A DNA stretch of 64,000 nucleotides from Mastigamoeba balamuthi (taxonomy: Eukaryota > Evosea > Mastigamoebida > Mastigamoebidae), in contig CACRSC010000084.1 in NCBI GenBank assembly GCA_902651635.1, positions 1,139,628-1,203,627 on the forward strand. Reading direction: 5' to 3'. Each line of letters starts with the position of its first letter. The stretch's first letter is position 1. Positions 43,410-54,404 of the stretch are shown here, one piece after another. Below the pieces are notes generated by a model that made no database searches, was not told the origin of the DNA, and worked only from the letters and a program-made list of their open reading frames with translations. The position numbers and the translations under genes are program-made.

Positions 43410-45593
43410 ATGCTGCCACTTTACCACGTGCTCGTCGGGCTTATCGTGGCTGGCGAGCTCCTCGCGGCCTCCAGTGGGTCCCCGAGCCCCGGGGTCGGCA
43501 GCCAGCAGCGCTGCTGCCACCACGGCCACTCGGCCCGGAGGGCTCCCAACATCGTGTTCATGCTGGCAGACGACCTCGGGTGGAACGACGTCTCGTTCCA
43601 CGGGTCGGCCCAGATCCCCACGCCCAGCATCGACTCGCTGGCGGCCTCGGGCGTGCGGCTGGACCAGTACTACGTCAACGCCGTCTGCTCGCCCACGAGG
43701 GCCTCGCTGATGACCGGGCGCTCTATCATCCACCACGGCGTGTACCAGCCCTTCGGCTTCGGCGGCACCAGCGAGGGCCTGAACCTCTCGTACACGCGTG
43801 CGTGGCGCGGGCGCAGTAGATTGGGGAGGGGACTCTTGGGCTTTCGGTATTGGCGTTTTCGTTTCCCTTGTTGGCTATTTGTCCGAGTTTTTTACTTCTG
43901 CGCCGTTTTTCTCACGGGTCGCACCGCGTTCTGCGCAGTGATGCCCCAGCACCTCAAGGCCTCGTACGGATACCGCAACTACATGGTGGGAAAGTGGTGC
44001 GATCCCTCCCTCCGGAACCGTTGTGCCAGCGGGAGAAGCGAATTCCCACATTGTTCTCATCTTATCCAAAAAGAGCAGCAGTGTCATTTGTGCATTTCGC
44101 CACCCGACCTCACGCAACGGCACCCGTTCCTTGAATGCATGGCCCAGGCACCTGGGGATGAAGACGCAGCAGTACCAGCCCACGGCGCGGGGCTTCGACA
44201 AGTACTACGGGTTCTACGACGGCGCATCGGACTTCTTCACGCACAGGAGCTCCATGGCCGGCAAGGACCTGCACGAGGGCACCAGCTGGGCGAGGCCCGA
44301 GGCTCTGACAGAAGACTTCAATGATACGGTGGGCGAGTACTCGACGTTCCTCTTCAGAGACAAGGCCGTCGAGTGGATCGACACGCACGCGAGGCTCCGG
44401 CGCTGCGACCCGATGTTCCTCTACGTGGCTTTTCAGGCCATTCACAGCGCCAACCACGTGTACCTGCAGGCTCCCCCGGAGTACCTCGACAGGTTCGTTT
44501 CGTGCAGACCGAGCACTTGAATTCAATTGGTTAATCCTTGTCGGGCCTGATAGGTTCGGGGACATCGATCCGGGGAATGCGCCGTGCGGCAACTTCCAGC
44601 CCGTGTCGCAGTGCACAGCCAGGTCGCAGAGGAGGTCCGTCGCGGCCATGGTGGCGGCGATGGACGATGCGGTAGGGTCGATACTGGGGGCCCTCGACCG
44701 CAACGGCATGCGCGACAACACGATCGTCGTCTTCAGCACCGACAACGGAGGCGCCGTGGCCACCAACGGCAACATGGCCAGCAACTTCCCCCTGCGCGGC
44801 GGCAAGCAGGGCGTGTTCGAGGGCGGCATCCGCGGCGTCGGCGTCGTCGCCGGCCCGGGCATCGCTCCGCGCGTCAGCGGCGAGCTCTTCCACGTCAGCG
44901 ACTGGATGCCGAGCCTCCTGACGGCCGTCAAGCGCGCGGTGACCGGCAACGCCAGCGCTCAGCACGTGGTGGCCACGGCGGCCAGGGAGGTGCCGTTCAG
45001 GATGGGCGACGGCGTCGACAACTGGGACGCGGTGGCCAGAGCCCAGGCTGCCCGCACGGAGATAATCCATGCGCTGCAGCCCCCGGGCGCCATGGGCTAC
45101 ACGTTCCACGCCCTGCGCATGGGCAAGTACAAGCTCGTCTACAACGCTGACCCCATCAACAAAGGTGCGTCTCTTCTGCCAGTGATGAGCAAGCGGCCTC
45201 ACAGGAGCATCTGCGGACGCAACAACAGGATGGTCTCCGCCACCAGGGCTGAGCTGGAACTACTCCAACTTCACTGTCAAGTGCGGCCAGCCCCCGGCGA
45301 CGCCCACGCTCTGCCCCCAGGCGACGCCGTGCCTGTTCGACCTCGAGGCGGACCCGTGCGAGTACAACAACCTGGCCAAGGCACTGCCAGCCAAGCTGGC
45401 CGAGATGCAAGCCCGGATGAACGAGTACCGCGCGACTGCAGTGATGCCGTTCATGGGGTTCGGCAAGAACGATCCGAGGGCGAACCCGGGCAACTGGGAC
45501 GACGAGCTTCATCCGTGGATGCAGGACTGGGAGGACACGCTGTTCTACCCCACCAACTACAGTGGAGTCGGGTACACTCTACCACTGGTGTAG
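43410..45593 (+). CDS. Secreted sulfatase, arylsulfatase B-like
   Basis: Hydrolyses sulfate esters in the secretory/lysosomal route. Exons 43410-43797, 43939-43996, 44148-44492, 44554-45164 and 45247-45593 give 582 residues. The start was chosen because [19 protein letters not shown] is a clear signal peptide; an upstream in-frame Met (43305) would bury it. [15 protein letters not shown] is the metal-binding N-terminal motif. [12 protein letters not shown] carries the Cys (residue 93) that formylglycine-generating enzyme converts in type I sulfatases. GKWHLG, completed only by splicing intron 2, is the second signature, and STDNGG supplies further metal ligands. The C-terminal region has paired Cys and [13 protein letters not shown], typical of this group. 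The intron at 44493-44553 contains GAATTCAATTGG. Confidence 0.92.
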
Positions 45594-45966
45594 CCGTTGT
45601 AGGTCCTGAGCAGTGACCTAGTGTGCAGTTGTAGAAAGTGAATGACATCATTGACAGAGAATCACTGCAAAACACTGTCGTGAACTCGTGGAATGAGTAT
45701 GACTGAGCAGGCTTGGACGAAGTGATGTCATTGCTGTACCCAAAGGTCGGTTGTCAGTGTTCGTGAGTGCAACTGGTATTGCCACATCCGGTGTTTACGC
45801 AGAAAAATCGGGAACTGGTATAAGAGCACCATTCGTAAGTCCACACCTATAGATCAAAGTTGCTACGGGCTTCATTTTATTAGTGCTCTTATGGTGCAGG
45901 GCGATCTTCACAAAGGACTTGAGACGAGCTGCGTGGCCCTATTGTAATTTGGAGGGGGCCGGTGCT
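45594..45966. other. Convergent intergenic sulfatase-AKR13
   Basis: Separates two stop codons; nothing recognised. Confidence 0.5.
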
Positions 45967-47078
45967 CTACTCCCTCCACATCTCTGCCTCAGTGCGACCG
46001 CAGAGGAAGACCTGTCCAACAGTGTGGGCGTTCCTGTTGAGCTTGGCGAGCTCAGCCATGTCCTCCTCGCTCAGCTGCACGTCGATGGCGCGGAAGTTCT
46101 CACCCATCCTCGAGGGCGTCACTGACTTAGGGATCACGCTGAACCCGCTCTGCAGCGCCCACTTGAGCAGCACCTGCGCCGGCGTCGCCCCCACGCGCTT
46201 GGCAATGGTAGCGACCACAGGCAGCTCCAGCAGGTTCGGGAACCCCTGAGCACGTCTCTTAGTTCACAGCAACAAATGGGAATCGATCTGTACCTCAGGC
46301 CGAACCTGCGAGCCGAGGTTGCCAAGGGTGCTATAGGACGTGAGGTGGATGTTCTCCTGGCGGGCCAACTCCCTGAGCTTGGGCTGCTGAAGCAGCAAAT
46401 GGGCCTCAACCTGATCCACCGCGGGGCGGATGCGGGCGACGGCCAGCAGGTCCCTCAGGTACGGCGTCGTGAAGTTGGCGACACCGATGGACCGCAAGAG
46501 GCCCTCATCCACCAGCCTCTCCATCGCACGCCACGTCTCGGCCAGAGGGACGTCGTCCATGTCCTCCTTCTTGAAGGGATAGGGCACTCCTTTCTTGACA
46601 GCAACGGGGAAGTGAACTGCGAAAGAGAAACGCCAAGACACATAGTCAGTGGTGCCACAATTCAGCACACCAAGCAGACGCAACTGAGGTAGAGGTCGAG
46701 GTAGCTGAGCCCCAGGTCTCTCAGGGTCTTGCGGCACGCCGCGGCCACGTCCTGCTCGTGGAGTTCCGTGATCCAGACCTTGGACGTGACCCACAGGTCC
46801 TCGCGCCTCACAACTCCGCTGCTGATGGCCTCCCCGATGCCCTCGCCCACCTCCTTCTCGTTCGCGTACGCCGATGCGCAGTCGATCATCCTATACCCCG
46901 TCCTGATTGCCGTGGACACAACAGTCTTGGCTTGCGTCGGTTTGACCTCCCTGCAATCGTGTGTTGCTTGGTGAATCTCTCTGCTTATTCGATCATTGTC
47001 AATGTCGGACCACGTGCCGAATCCCACCAGGGGGATGCGGCGACCGTTGTTGAGCACAGCGGTTGCATTGGCGGCCAT
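45967..47078 (-). CDS. Aldo-keto reductase, copy 13 (detached)
   Basis: Lies 20 kb beyond the main cluster and reversed. Exons 47078-47011, 46950-46685, 46616-46294 and 46245-45967 give 311 residues. An upstream in-frame Met (47114) exists, but MAANATAVLNNGRRIPLVGF aligns with the other starts. The tetrad is complete (MIDCASAYANE, WVTSKVW, IHFP). FTTPYLRDLL variant. It pairs with copy 1: the last residues CGRTEAEMWRE are identical, both have VPxPFKKED in exon 3, and the promoters are the most alike of any pair. Introns are 60, 68 and 48 nt at the standard positions. Probably moved out of the array by inversion or segmental duplication. Confidence 0.94.
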
Positions 47079-47891
47079 TCGATCTGATGCGGTGTTGCGG
47101 TGTTGCAGACTCACTTGAGTTCTTTGGTTGTGCTACAACAGTCAGGTTTTGATAACGAGTTGTGTCGTCACAGATGCCTGCTTTTCTCGTGGACTCCCTC
47201 TCGCATTTCACCCATCCAAATTCGGCATAAATCCATCTAGATCGTGCGCTCGGCCTGCAGTGCAGCAACAGGTACTATGCGTTTCTGGCACAAGCCACAC
47301 AGCGCAGTACGCGACGTGAGGGTTTGTGTCATCCAAGCAAATTGTCCACTAGATGGGATTTGTGCTTACCTCTTCGGGGTTTTCATGCAGGGCTCGGCCG
47401 GGTGTGTCGGCGGAGTTCAATAGATAATCCTTCAGTTCAGCGAGCTTTTTCCGAGTCCCGACTCTCAGTCTCGGTGTGCTGCAGCCCCAAACGAACCCCA
47501 ACTCAATTTCCGCACATGCAAATAGGATAAAACAGCCAAAAATGAACGTGAAGCCCTCATGTGGTCCTGGCCCTCGAGCTCAGTCGCGAACCACAGACAG
47601 GTTGGAGGAGTCCGTTTGGCTGTCCAGATTTGGCCGTTTTTTCCCTGTACACAGAGCCAAAAAGTCGAATATCGGCCATAGAGCAGTGGTGAGTCGGAAA
47701 TGTGGTGTTTCTTACTTGAAGAGAGAACCAAAGTCAGAGCTTCCGGTATGTTGATGGACAAACCGTCACGAGTTCTGTTCCCTTTCTGTAGGTAGGGTTT
47801 CAGTGCATCTGATTCCCTCGTTGCCCACAACAAGCAGCTGAGTCTCAGAGCACAGGGCGGCACAAGGGCCTCACCCCCTCTGTCTCCTTCC
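47079..47891. other. Intergenic AKR13 promoter side
   Basis: Holds the AKR13 promoter boxes (below). The remaining 600 nt show no gene, repeat or RNA I can support. Confidence 0.5.
47162..47240 (-). promoter_or_regulatory. AKR13 composite upstream element
   Basis: On the minus strand CTAGATGGATTTATGCCGAA (47240-47221) precedes GGCATCTGTGACGACAC (47178-47162). Order, spacing and distance to the ATG match AKR1 closely. Confidence 0.6.
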
Positions 47892-49516
47892 CTACTTGGC
47901 CGTTGAGGGCTTAACAGCGACACACTGGTAGACCATCGTCCACAGCCTCTCCTTGTCGCCCGCGATGAGGGCCTGCCCACCCCTGTTGAAGCGGTCCAGC
48001 AGCGCGGGGACCGACTGGGGCACGATGTGCAGCCTGCAGAGCGCCGTGACGACCGTCTGCACCATCGTGAAGTACGTGTGCGCCCTGTCGACGATCTGGT
48101 ACTGGTGCCCGTCCTTGCTCGGTATGCCGTCCCAGAAGATCTCGAACCCGGCCTTCTTGAACGCCGCCACGTAGTCCTCTGCCGACGGCGTGTAGACGGC
48201 GCCGATCAGGGGCTTGGTCTGGCGCAGCATCTCGACGTGGCGCGGGTCCGAGAGGTCGAGGGCTGGCAGCTTGCACCAGTCGAGCGTCGAGAAGCGGCCG
48301 CCGGGGCGCAGCACGCGGTACAGCTCGCGGAACAGGGGCAGGAAGTCGCCGCCGCGCACGTAGGTGATGGCCCCGATGTTGTAGGCCGCGTCCAGGGAGT
48401 TGTCTGGGAACGGGAGGCCATCGTTGTAGTCGCCAACCTGAGCTCCGGGAATTAGAGGTGAAATGAGGCTATTATATTGAACACCAAATCAATTGAACTT
48501 TCTTGGAGTCGCTGCAGACTCGTGCGACTGCGTTTGTGGTGGGAGAGGCGATTCGGACAAACGGAATGGATGAGGAGGAGGAGACGAACCAGGAACTGGA
48601 GTTTGTCTGTCTTTCCCAGCTCCTTGGCGTGCTCGCGGGCGTTCACGATCTGCGAGGGCTCGATGTTCATGCCGTACACCGTGGCCCCGGACACCTCGTG
48701 CACGTGCGCCGCGATGCGCCCGCGGCCGCACCCGATCTCGAGCACCTTGGACAGCGGGCCCACGGCCATGTCCTTGCACATCTGATACGTGCTACGGTCA
48801 GTCGAGTATGGGGTTCCGATCGAGGCAACGCTATCAAAAGCAGCAGCATCAAGGGGGAAGGGAGGCGTTTCAAGAACGGCTGCATACTCGAGTACGGGCT
48901 GGTGCACCTTAGGTGCAGTTTAGATTCGAGTTAAATTCGCAAAACACAAAGACGCAACGCAGCTGCCATTCGCGCGAGCAAGTGCAGTACGCACGCCCAC
49001 GTCCGGGACGATGCTCCAAAGGAGAGCGAACCCTTGGTCAAAAAAAACCTGCTGCTGTGTTGCTTCTCCCCCCCCCCCCCCCAGCAGATTCGTTTCGTAT
49101 TCGCGGCGGGTTCAATCGCAGTGCCCGCATCAATTGCGTGGAGCGGCTGGGGAGAGGGCGGAGCTGAGTACCTTCTCCTCGAAGAGGTCCTGGTTGCGGC
49201 TGATGCCGCCGGCCTCGTCGATGACGGGGGGCAGGTACATGCGCTCGACGTCGCCGAGGGAGCAGAGGTGGTTGAGCATCGCGTACCAGTCGACGACGTG
49301 GTGCGTCGTCTGGCTCGTCAGCGCCTCGGTGTCGAACACCTCGTACGAGCTCCAGAACCTGTCGATGCTCTCGCGGGGCACCGACAGCAGCGTCGCCGAG
49401 GCCCGCACGAACGTCCTGACGCGGTAGGCGGCCCTGGCCAGCGTCCCCCTGTACGTCCACGCGACCCCGATCGTCGCCGCGATCCCCACGGCCCCCGCAA
49501 CGTACACGCTCCGCAT
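47892..49516 (-). CDS. SAM-dependent methyltransferase, sterol C24-type
   Basis: Exons 49516-49172, 48781-48590 and 48437-47892 give 360 residues. The N-terminus is a membrane anchor (VAGAVGIAATIGVAW) followed by basic residues, as in many ER sterol enzymes. Then HHVVDWYAML, the SAM site VLEIGCGRGRIAAHV with GMNIEPSQI after it, LPFPDNSLDAAYNIGAI and LRPGGRFSTLDW. These follow the order of class I methyltransferases near sterol 24-C-methyltransferase. Substrate is inferred, not shown; the typical YEYGW sterol box is absent, so a related lipid methyltransferase is possible. Introns are long (390 and 152 nt); the first contains a run of C, and both contain CAATTG. Confidence 0.8.
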
Positions 49517-50164
49517 TCGAGCTCCGCCCTTGATTTTTTAATTCCTCCGCTTCTGCCCTCGAGACGCGCAACCCGCCGGTACCGTTGTGCAGTTGAATCA
49601 GCTGGGTGCGGTTGGGCGGGTGCTCGTGAGCAGAAGACAATATCCAGCCCCAATCGCAATCGCCCACCCCCAAAAGCGGACACGTCATTTTTCTGCGCCA
49701 CGTTTGGCCATGAATTTGGGTCCGCCATTGCTCGGGTGGGTTGCGTCGCTTTTGCACACACACCCGCATCGCTTCCGGCGCCGATTCTCCGATAAAATGG
49801 CAAACCCCTGCATGTGTGCAGGTGTCTGAACGAACCCCTCCGACACTGTGAGATGCCCGCAGCTTTTCTAAAGTGGCCCGCGAACAAAGGCCCCAAGGAA
49901 ACGGCAAAGCGTCAGTGGCAGCAATTGTGTCTCATAGCTGCAGAGGTCCGTACGGTATGCGCCGGGACACTGACCTGGTGCCTCGGTGGTGGGCGGCTGA
50001 TCGAGTTGCCAACAGCGCACACGTCACGCAGACTAAGAGTGAGAGATCACCGAGAGGCGAAGGATACTCGGCGCTGAATATCAGCCAAGAATAGCGCGCG
50101 TGTGCCCCCGCCAGACCGCCAGACAACCAGCACAGACCACCGCACACGCGCTCCCCGCAGACAC
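49517..50164. other. Divergent intergenic methyltransferase/TPR
   Basis: Head-to-head promoters. No further feature recognised. Confidence 0.5.
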
Positions 50165-52766
50165 ATGAGCCGCTTCTCCCTCTTCCAGCAGTTCCAGCCC
50201 CTGCCCACCGACTCTAGCGACGTCCGTGCCCCTATCCCCTGTTCTCCCTTGAGACCTCTCTGGCTCTCTCTCTCTCCCACCGATGCGGAAATGCCGCAGA
50301 GCTGGGCGAATTATGCGAATTCCCAGATCCAATCTGATGCAATATCGCGATACATTTCGATCTCCGGTGGCCGCGCGCAGTCGGAGCCCGAGAGCCCGCT
50401 GAGCTCGCCGCGGGGGTCGCCGCTGCCGGACCGGCGCAAGCTGTTCGGGCAGGGCCCCGCTGCCGACGAGGCCGACGACGACCTGGCGGACAACCTCGAG
50501 GGCGCGTCGCTCAAGGCCAACGACCCCGCACGCGCCGCACGCTTCCGCGAGCGCGCTGAGGCCAACAGGCTCTCGGGCAAGTTCCAGGCCGCCGTCGACG
50601 ACGCCACCCGCGCCCTCCGCATGGACCCGCGCGACGCCCTCAGGTCCGCTCCACCGGGGGGGAGGGGAGGAGGGAGGAAATATGCGTGGCATGCGGTGAC
50701 GTGACGTGACGTGTCCTGTCGTGCCGGTACCCCTTTGTCTGGCGTTGACGCGTCGGGCGAAAACCGTTCATACCCGTTCTGACGACGTCGGAAACGCGTT
50801 GGCTCGTTTCGGGATGTTTGTTCCGAACACCCCCCCCTTGCTGGACTGGGAGCCAATTGCGCAATTGCTCAAAGGCGTGATGTGTTGCGCCTCCTGCCCG
50901 GACAGCTACGTGGTGCGTGGCGCGGCGCGGGTGGCGCTCAGGGACCACGCGGGCGCGGTGGCCGACTGCGACGCGGCCATCGCGATCGACCCCAAGTGCT
51001 CGTCGGCCTACAGCACGCGCGCCGAGGCCCGCAGGATGCTCGGCCAGATGCGCTCTGCCGACACGGACGCGGCCAGCGCCGTCTCCCTCAACCCCTCCAA
51101 CTACCTCGCGCAGTTCACCCGCGCCGAAGGTGCCCGGCTCGGCATCTTTGTCCCATCTATCAATTGATTTGGCCCGAGTTTCATAAACTCCCTGTGCTGA
51201 CGGTTTTCCACGTTTACGGCAGTTGCGCGCAGCGAGGGCAGGTACCGCGACGGTGTGGAGGCGGCGTCTGCGTCGCTGGCGATCGACAACTCGCACGTAT
51301 TCGCGCGCGTGACCCGCGCCTCGTGCCGCGCGTCGCTCGGCGACACCGCAGGCGCCATCGAGGACGCCACGGCCGTCCTGGCGGTCCGCCCCACGTGGGC
51401 CCTGCCGTACCTGGTCCGCGGCGACGCCCGCCTGCGCGCCGGCGACGCCGTGGGGGCCCTCTCGGACATCAACGAGGCCGTCAGGCTCGCGCCCGGAGCC
51501 CCGGCCCCGCTGGCGCTGAGGGCAGAGGCGAACCTGGCGCTCGAGCTTCTGCCGCAGGCGCTCAAGGACGCGACGGCAGTCCTCAGGGCGGACCCGCGCA
51601 ACTGCCAGGCGCTGAGGGCCCGCGCCGAGGCGCACCGCAGGAAGAACGAGCTCGCCGAGGCCCTCGCAGACTCCTCGGCTGCCATCCGCACGGACCCCAA
51701 CGACTGGAAAGCGTGCGAGCCACAGGCGTCCACCCCCCCGTCTTGCGCAGTGCTCTATTCGGTAGGGGGCGGCAGCGCCGCAGTTTACTGCCCACACTGC
51801 GACTTGTGATGCAGTTGTGTCGTTCTGCTTTGCTTCTGCCTCTAAGAAGGCGCACAGCAAGAGCCCGGTGCTGCTCTGAATGAACGAGCGTTTCGTTACG
51901 AAACGTTTTTTGCGAGGCAAGCGCGCTCCCTGTGTGCTCACACTGTCTGCTATGCACAGGCTGCTGACGAGGGCGCAGGTGTACAACGCAAAGGGCGAGT
52001 TCGACCAGGCGATCGTCGACGCGAGTGCCGCGCTGCGCGTCAACACCAAGAGCGTCAAGGCGCTGATCGTGCGCGCAGAGGCCAAGCGCCTGCTGGGCTC
52101 GACCCGCGAGGCCATCGACGACGCCACGGCTGCCATCGCCCTCGACGCGGCCCACGCCCCCGCCTACGCCATCCGCGCCGAGGCCTACCGCATGCTCGGC
52201 AGCGACAAGGAGGCCGTCGAGGACGCCACAGCCGCCCTCAAGGTACCACCATCGTCGCCTCGGCTGCCGGGCCACTTTGCGACTAGACTACTTCGGTGCT
52301 ATGTTCCAAGACGCCCGCTGCTGCTCTGTTTGTTTTGTTCTAGGAAGACCGCCAGCAGTGGCACGGCACCTACGGGCATTGCTCTCCCGCGCACTGTTAT
52401 TCGGTGGCGTTAAGCTCTCCAGGGCGCCTATGGGGGCATTGTCTGTTGGCGGTGGAGTCAGTTTTTGGAGCTGAGTCCCTTCTTAACGCCGTGATGCGTG
52501 TATGTTACGCGCAGTTCAACGGCGGCGATGCGTACGCGTTGTCCACGCGTGCGTCGTCCAGGAGAGTGCTCGGGGACCTCAAGGGGGCGCTGGAGGACGC
52601 CAACGCCGCGCTGAGGGTCGCCCCGGACATGGCCGTGGCCCTCACGACCCGCGGGACCATCTGCGCCGCACTGGGCGACAAGACCAGCGCGCGGGCCGAC
52701 TTCAAGGCCGTGCTCAAGATGGAGCCCCACAACCTGTTCGCCAAGACCCAGCTCGAAGCGCTCTGA
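50165..52766 (+). CDS. Tetratricopeptide repeat protein
   Basis: Six exons (50165-50221, 50381-50643, 50906-51129, 51223-51712, 51960-52242, 52515-52766) give 522 residues. After a Ser/Pro-rich N-terminus (SEPESPLSSPRGSPLPDRR) and an acidic stretch, the rest is about a dozen TPR units. The unit is regular: Ala-rich helix A with R-A-E-A-x-R, then a Gly, then A-x-x-D-A-x-A-A-L/I and a D-P-x-N type turn (AEANRLSGKFQAAVDDATRA; AEAYRMLGSDKEAVEDATAA). Such solenoids bind peptide tails, often of chaperones; no other domain is present, so the partner is unknown. Introns are long for this window (159, 262, 93, 247 and 272 nt). Two carry CAATTG, one of them twice. Confidence 0.88.
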
Positions 52767-53024
52767 GGCCGCCCTCTCTCTCTCTCTCCTCGGTTGAAGT
52801 TGTTCCGAGGGAGCTGGGCAGCACAATTGTATGACCGGTGGGGGACTCGGCTTGGCGGAAAACCAGACCTGACTTGTGACGTTGTTGTTCCTGCTTGTGG
52901 GAACTCCTCACCCCCATGCGTCAGGTGTATCTAGTTATCCCTTCCCTCTGCAAAAGGCCGGACTTTTTCAGCCCACACCGTAAAGCCACAATTTAATCGC
53001 AATCCAAAGCGAACGCGAGCCGAA
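52767..53024. other. Intergenic TPR-PH
   Basis: Short spacer; a CT-rich run follows the TPR stop. Nothing else seen. Confidence 0.5.
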
Positions 53025-53888
53025 ATGCCGTCGGTGTCGTCCGTCAAGCCGGTAGACAAGGAGGGCTGGTGCACCAAGCAGGGCGGGTCCGTCAAGACGT
53101 GGAAGAAGCGCTGGTTCGTGCTGAGCGGCAACCGCCTGTACTACTTCAAGTCCAAGACAGTGCGGACCCGCCGCCACCCCCAAACGCAACACAACCGACT
53201 CTCTGCGCGCTCTTTCTCGCTCTTTCTCGCTCTTTCTCACCCCGTCGGCACTTTCCCCTCTGCGGCGCGCTGTTCTCGGAACCGGGGGGCGGTCAGGACG
53301 CGGAGGAGCGCGGCTACATCGAGCTGGCGGGCACCTCGCGCGTGAAGGACGTCAGCGGGTCCGTCAAGAACCACAGCTGGCTCTTCAGCATCGAAGCCCT
53401 CAGCAAAAAGTGCGTCCCCTCCCCCCTCTCCCCCCTCGGCCCCCACGCGTCCCCCCAGCGCCCCACACTCGGCTCCGGCGCGCGATTCCCGCTGAGCCCC
53501 GTGCCCCCGGCCGTGCAGGGGCGCCCGGACGTTTCTGGTGAGCCCCGGGAGCCTGCAGGAGGTCAGCGACTGGGTCGACGCCGTGCAGCGCAACATCAGC
53601 GCCGTCGCCAGCGCCAGCAGCGGCGGGTCCGTGCAGGCCCCCGTGCTCGAGCGCTGCGGGCTGCCCGAGGACTGCGGCTGCGGCACCGGCACCGTCCCGG
53701 ACCTCGCGGCCCTGCGCGGGTGCATCGCCGAGATCAGCGGGCTGCCCACTGTGACGCGCAACCCGCTCGAGGGGCTGCCGCTCGAGCCGCCGTCCGCCGC
53801 GTCTCGCACGAGTCTCTCGGCCACGCGCGCCGTGTTCAACGAGTCTGCGGTGCCGCAGCTGCCGCCGGGGGTCGTGCTGGAGCAGTAG
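53025..53888 (+). CDS. PH-domain protein
   Basis: Exons 53025-53159, 53297-53409 and 53519-53888 give 205 residues. The first 110 form a pleckstrin-homology domain: [38 protein letters not shown], then [18 protein letters not shown] with the invariant Trp of the last helix. The [15 protein letters not shown] start and its basic loop are of the kind that binds phosphoinositides. The last 90 residues are unlike any domain I know ([25 protein letters not shown]). Likely membrane-recruited adaptor; partner unknown. Confidence 0.9.
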
Positions 53889-54404
53889 CGCGGGCCAGGC
53901 CGAAGCCGGAGGGGGGTGGGAGAGCGCGGCGTTGGTTTCAGGTTTGAGTTTTTGTTATTTCGCGCTGGGCTGGCCCTCCAGCCGACAGCTCTCTCCCTCC
54001 CGGCCGCGAGAGCTGTCTTATTATTCACAAGGATGTGTTCCCTTCGATTCGATTGTGGCTCGCTGCTGCCACACAGCAGGGCGGGGCCTGCGTGCGCCGT
54101 CTTGGCCCGGGTTCCCTTCGCGCTCTTTTTTCGCAAATGACGCAATCGCGCAATTGATGTACGGTGCGTAAGTGTGAACAAGTGATGGGGCTGTCCCCGG
54201 TGAGCGACTTATAACCGATTCTCGAACCACGAGAACAGAGAGCAGATATCGAGTGAGACTACAGAACACGCCTGCAGGATATGTGCACACATCACGGCAC
54301 ATGCAGCACCGATTTCTTCTGTGCGATTTTTTCTGTAACGAACCCGCCGAACAGCATCGAACAGCGTGTCCGCCGCCGCTTTTTGCAGTCCAGTCCCCGC
54401 CACC
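53889..54404. other. Intergenic PH-rubrerythrin
   Basis: No gene seen; presumably the 3' UTR of the PH gene and the rubrerythrin promoter. Confidence 0.5.
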
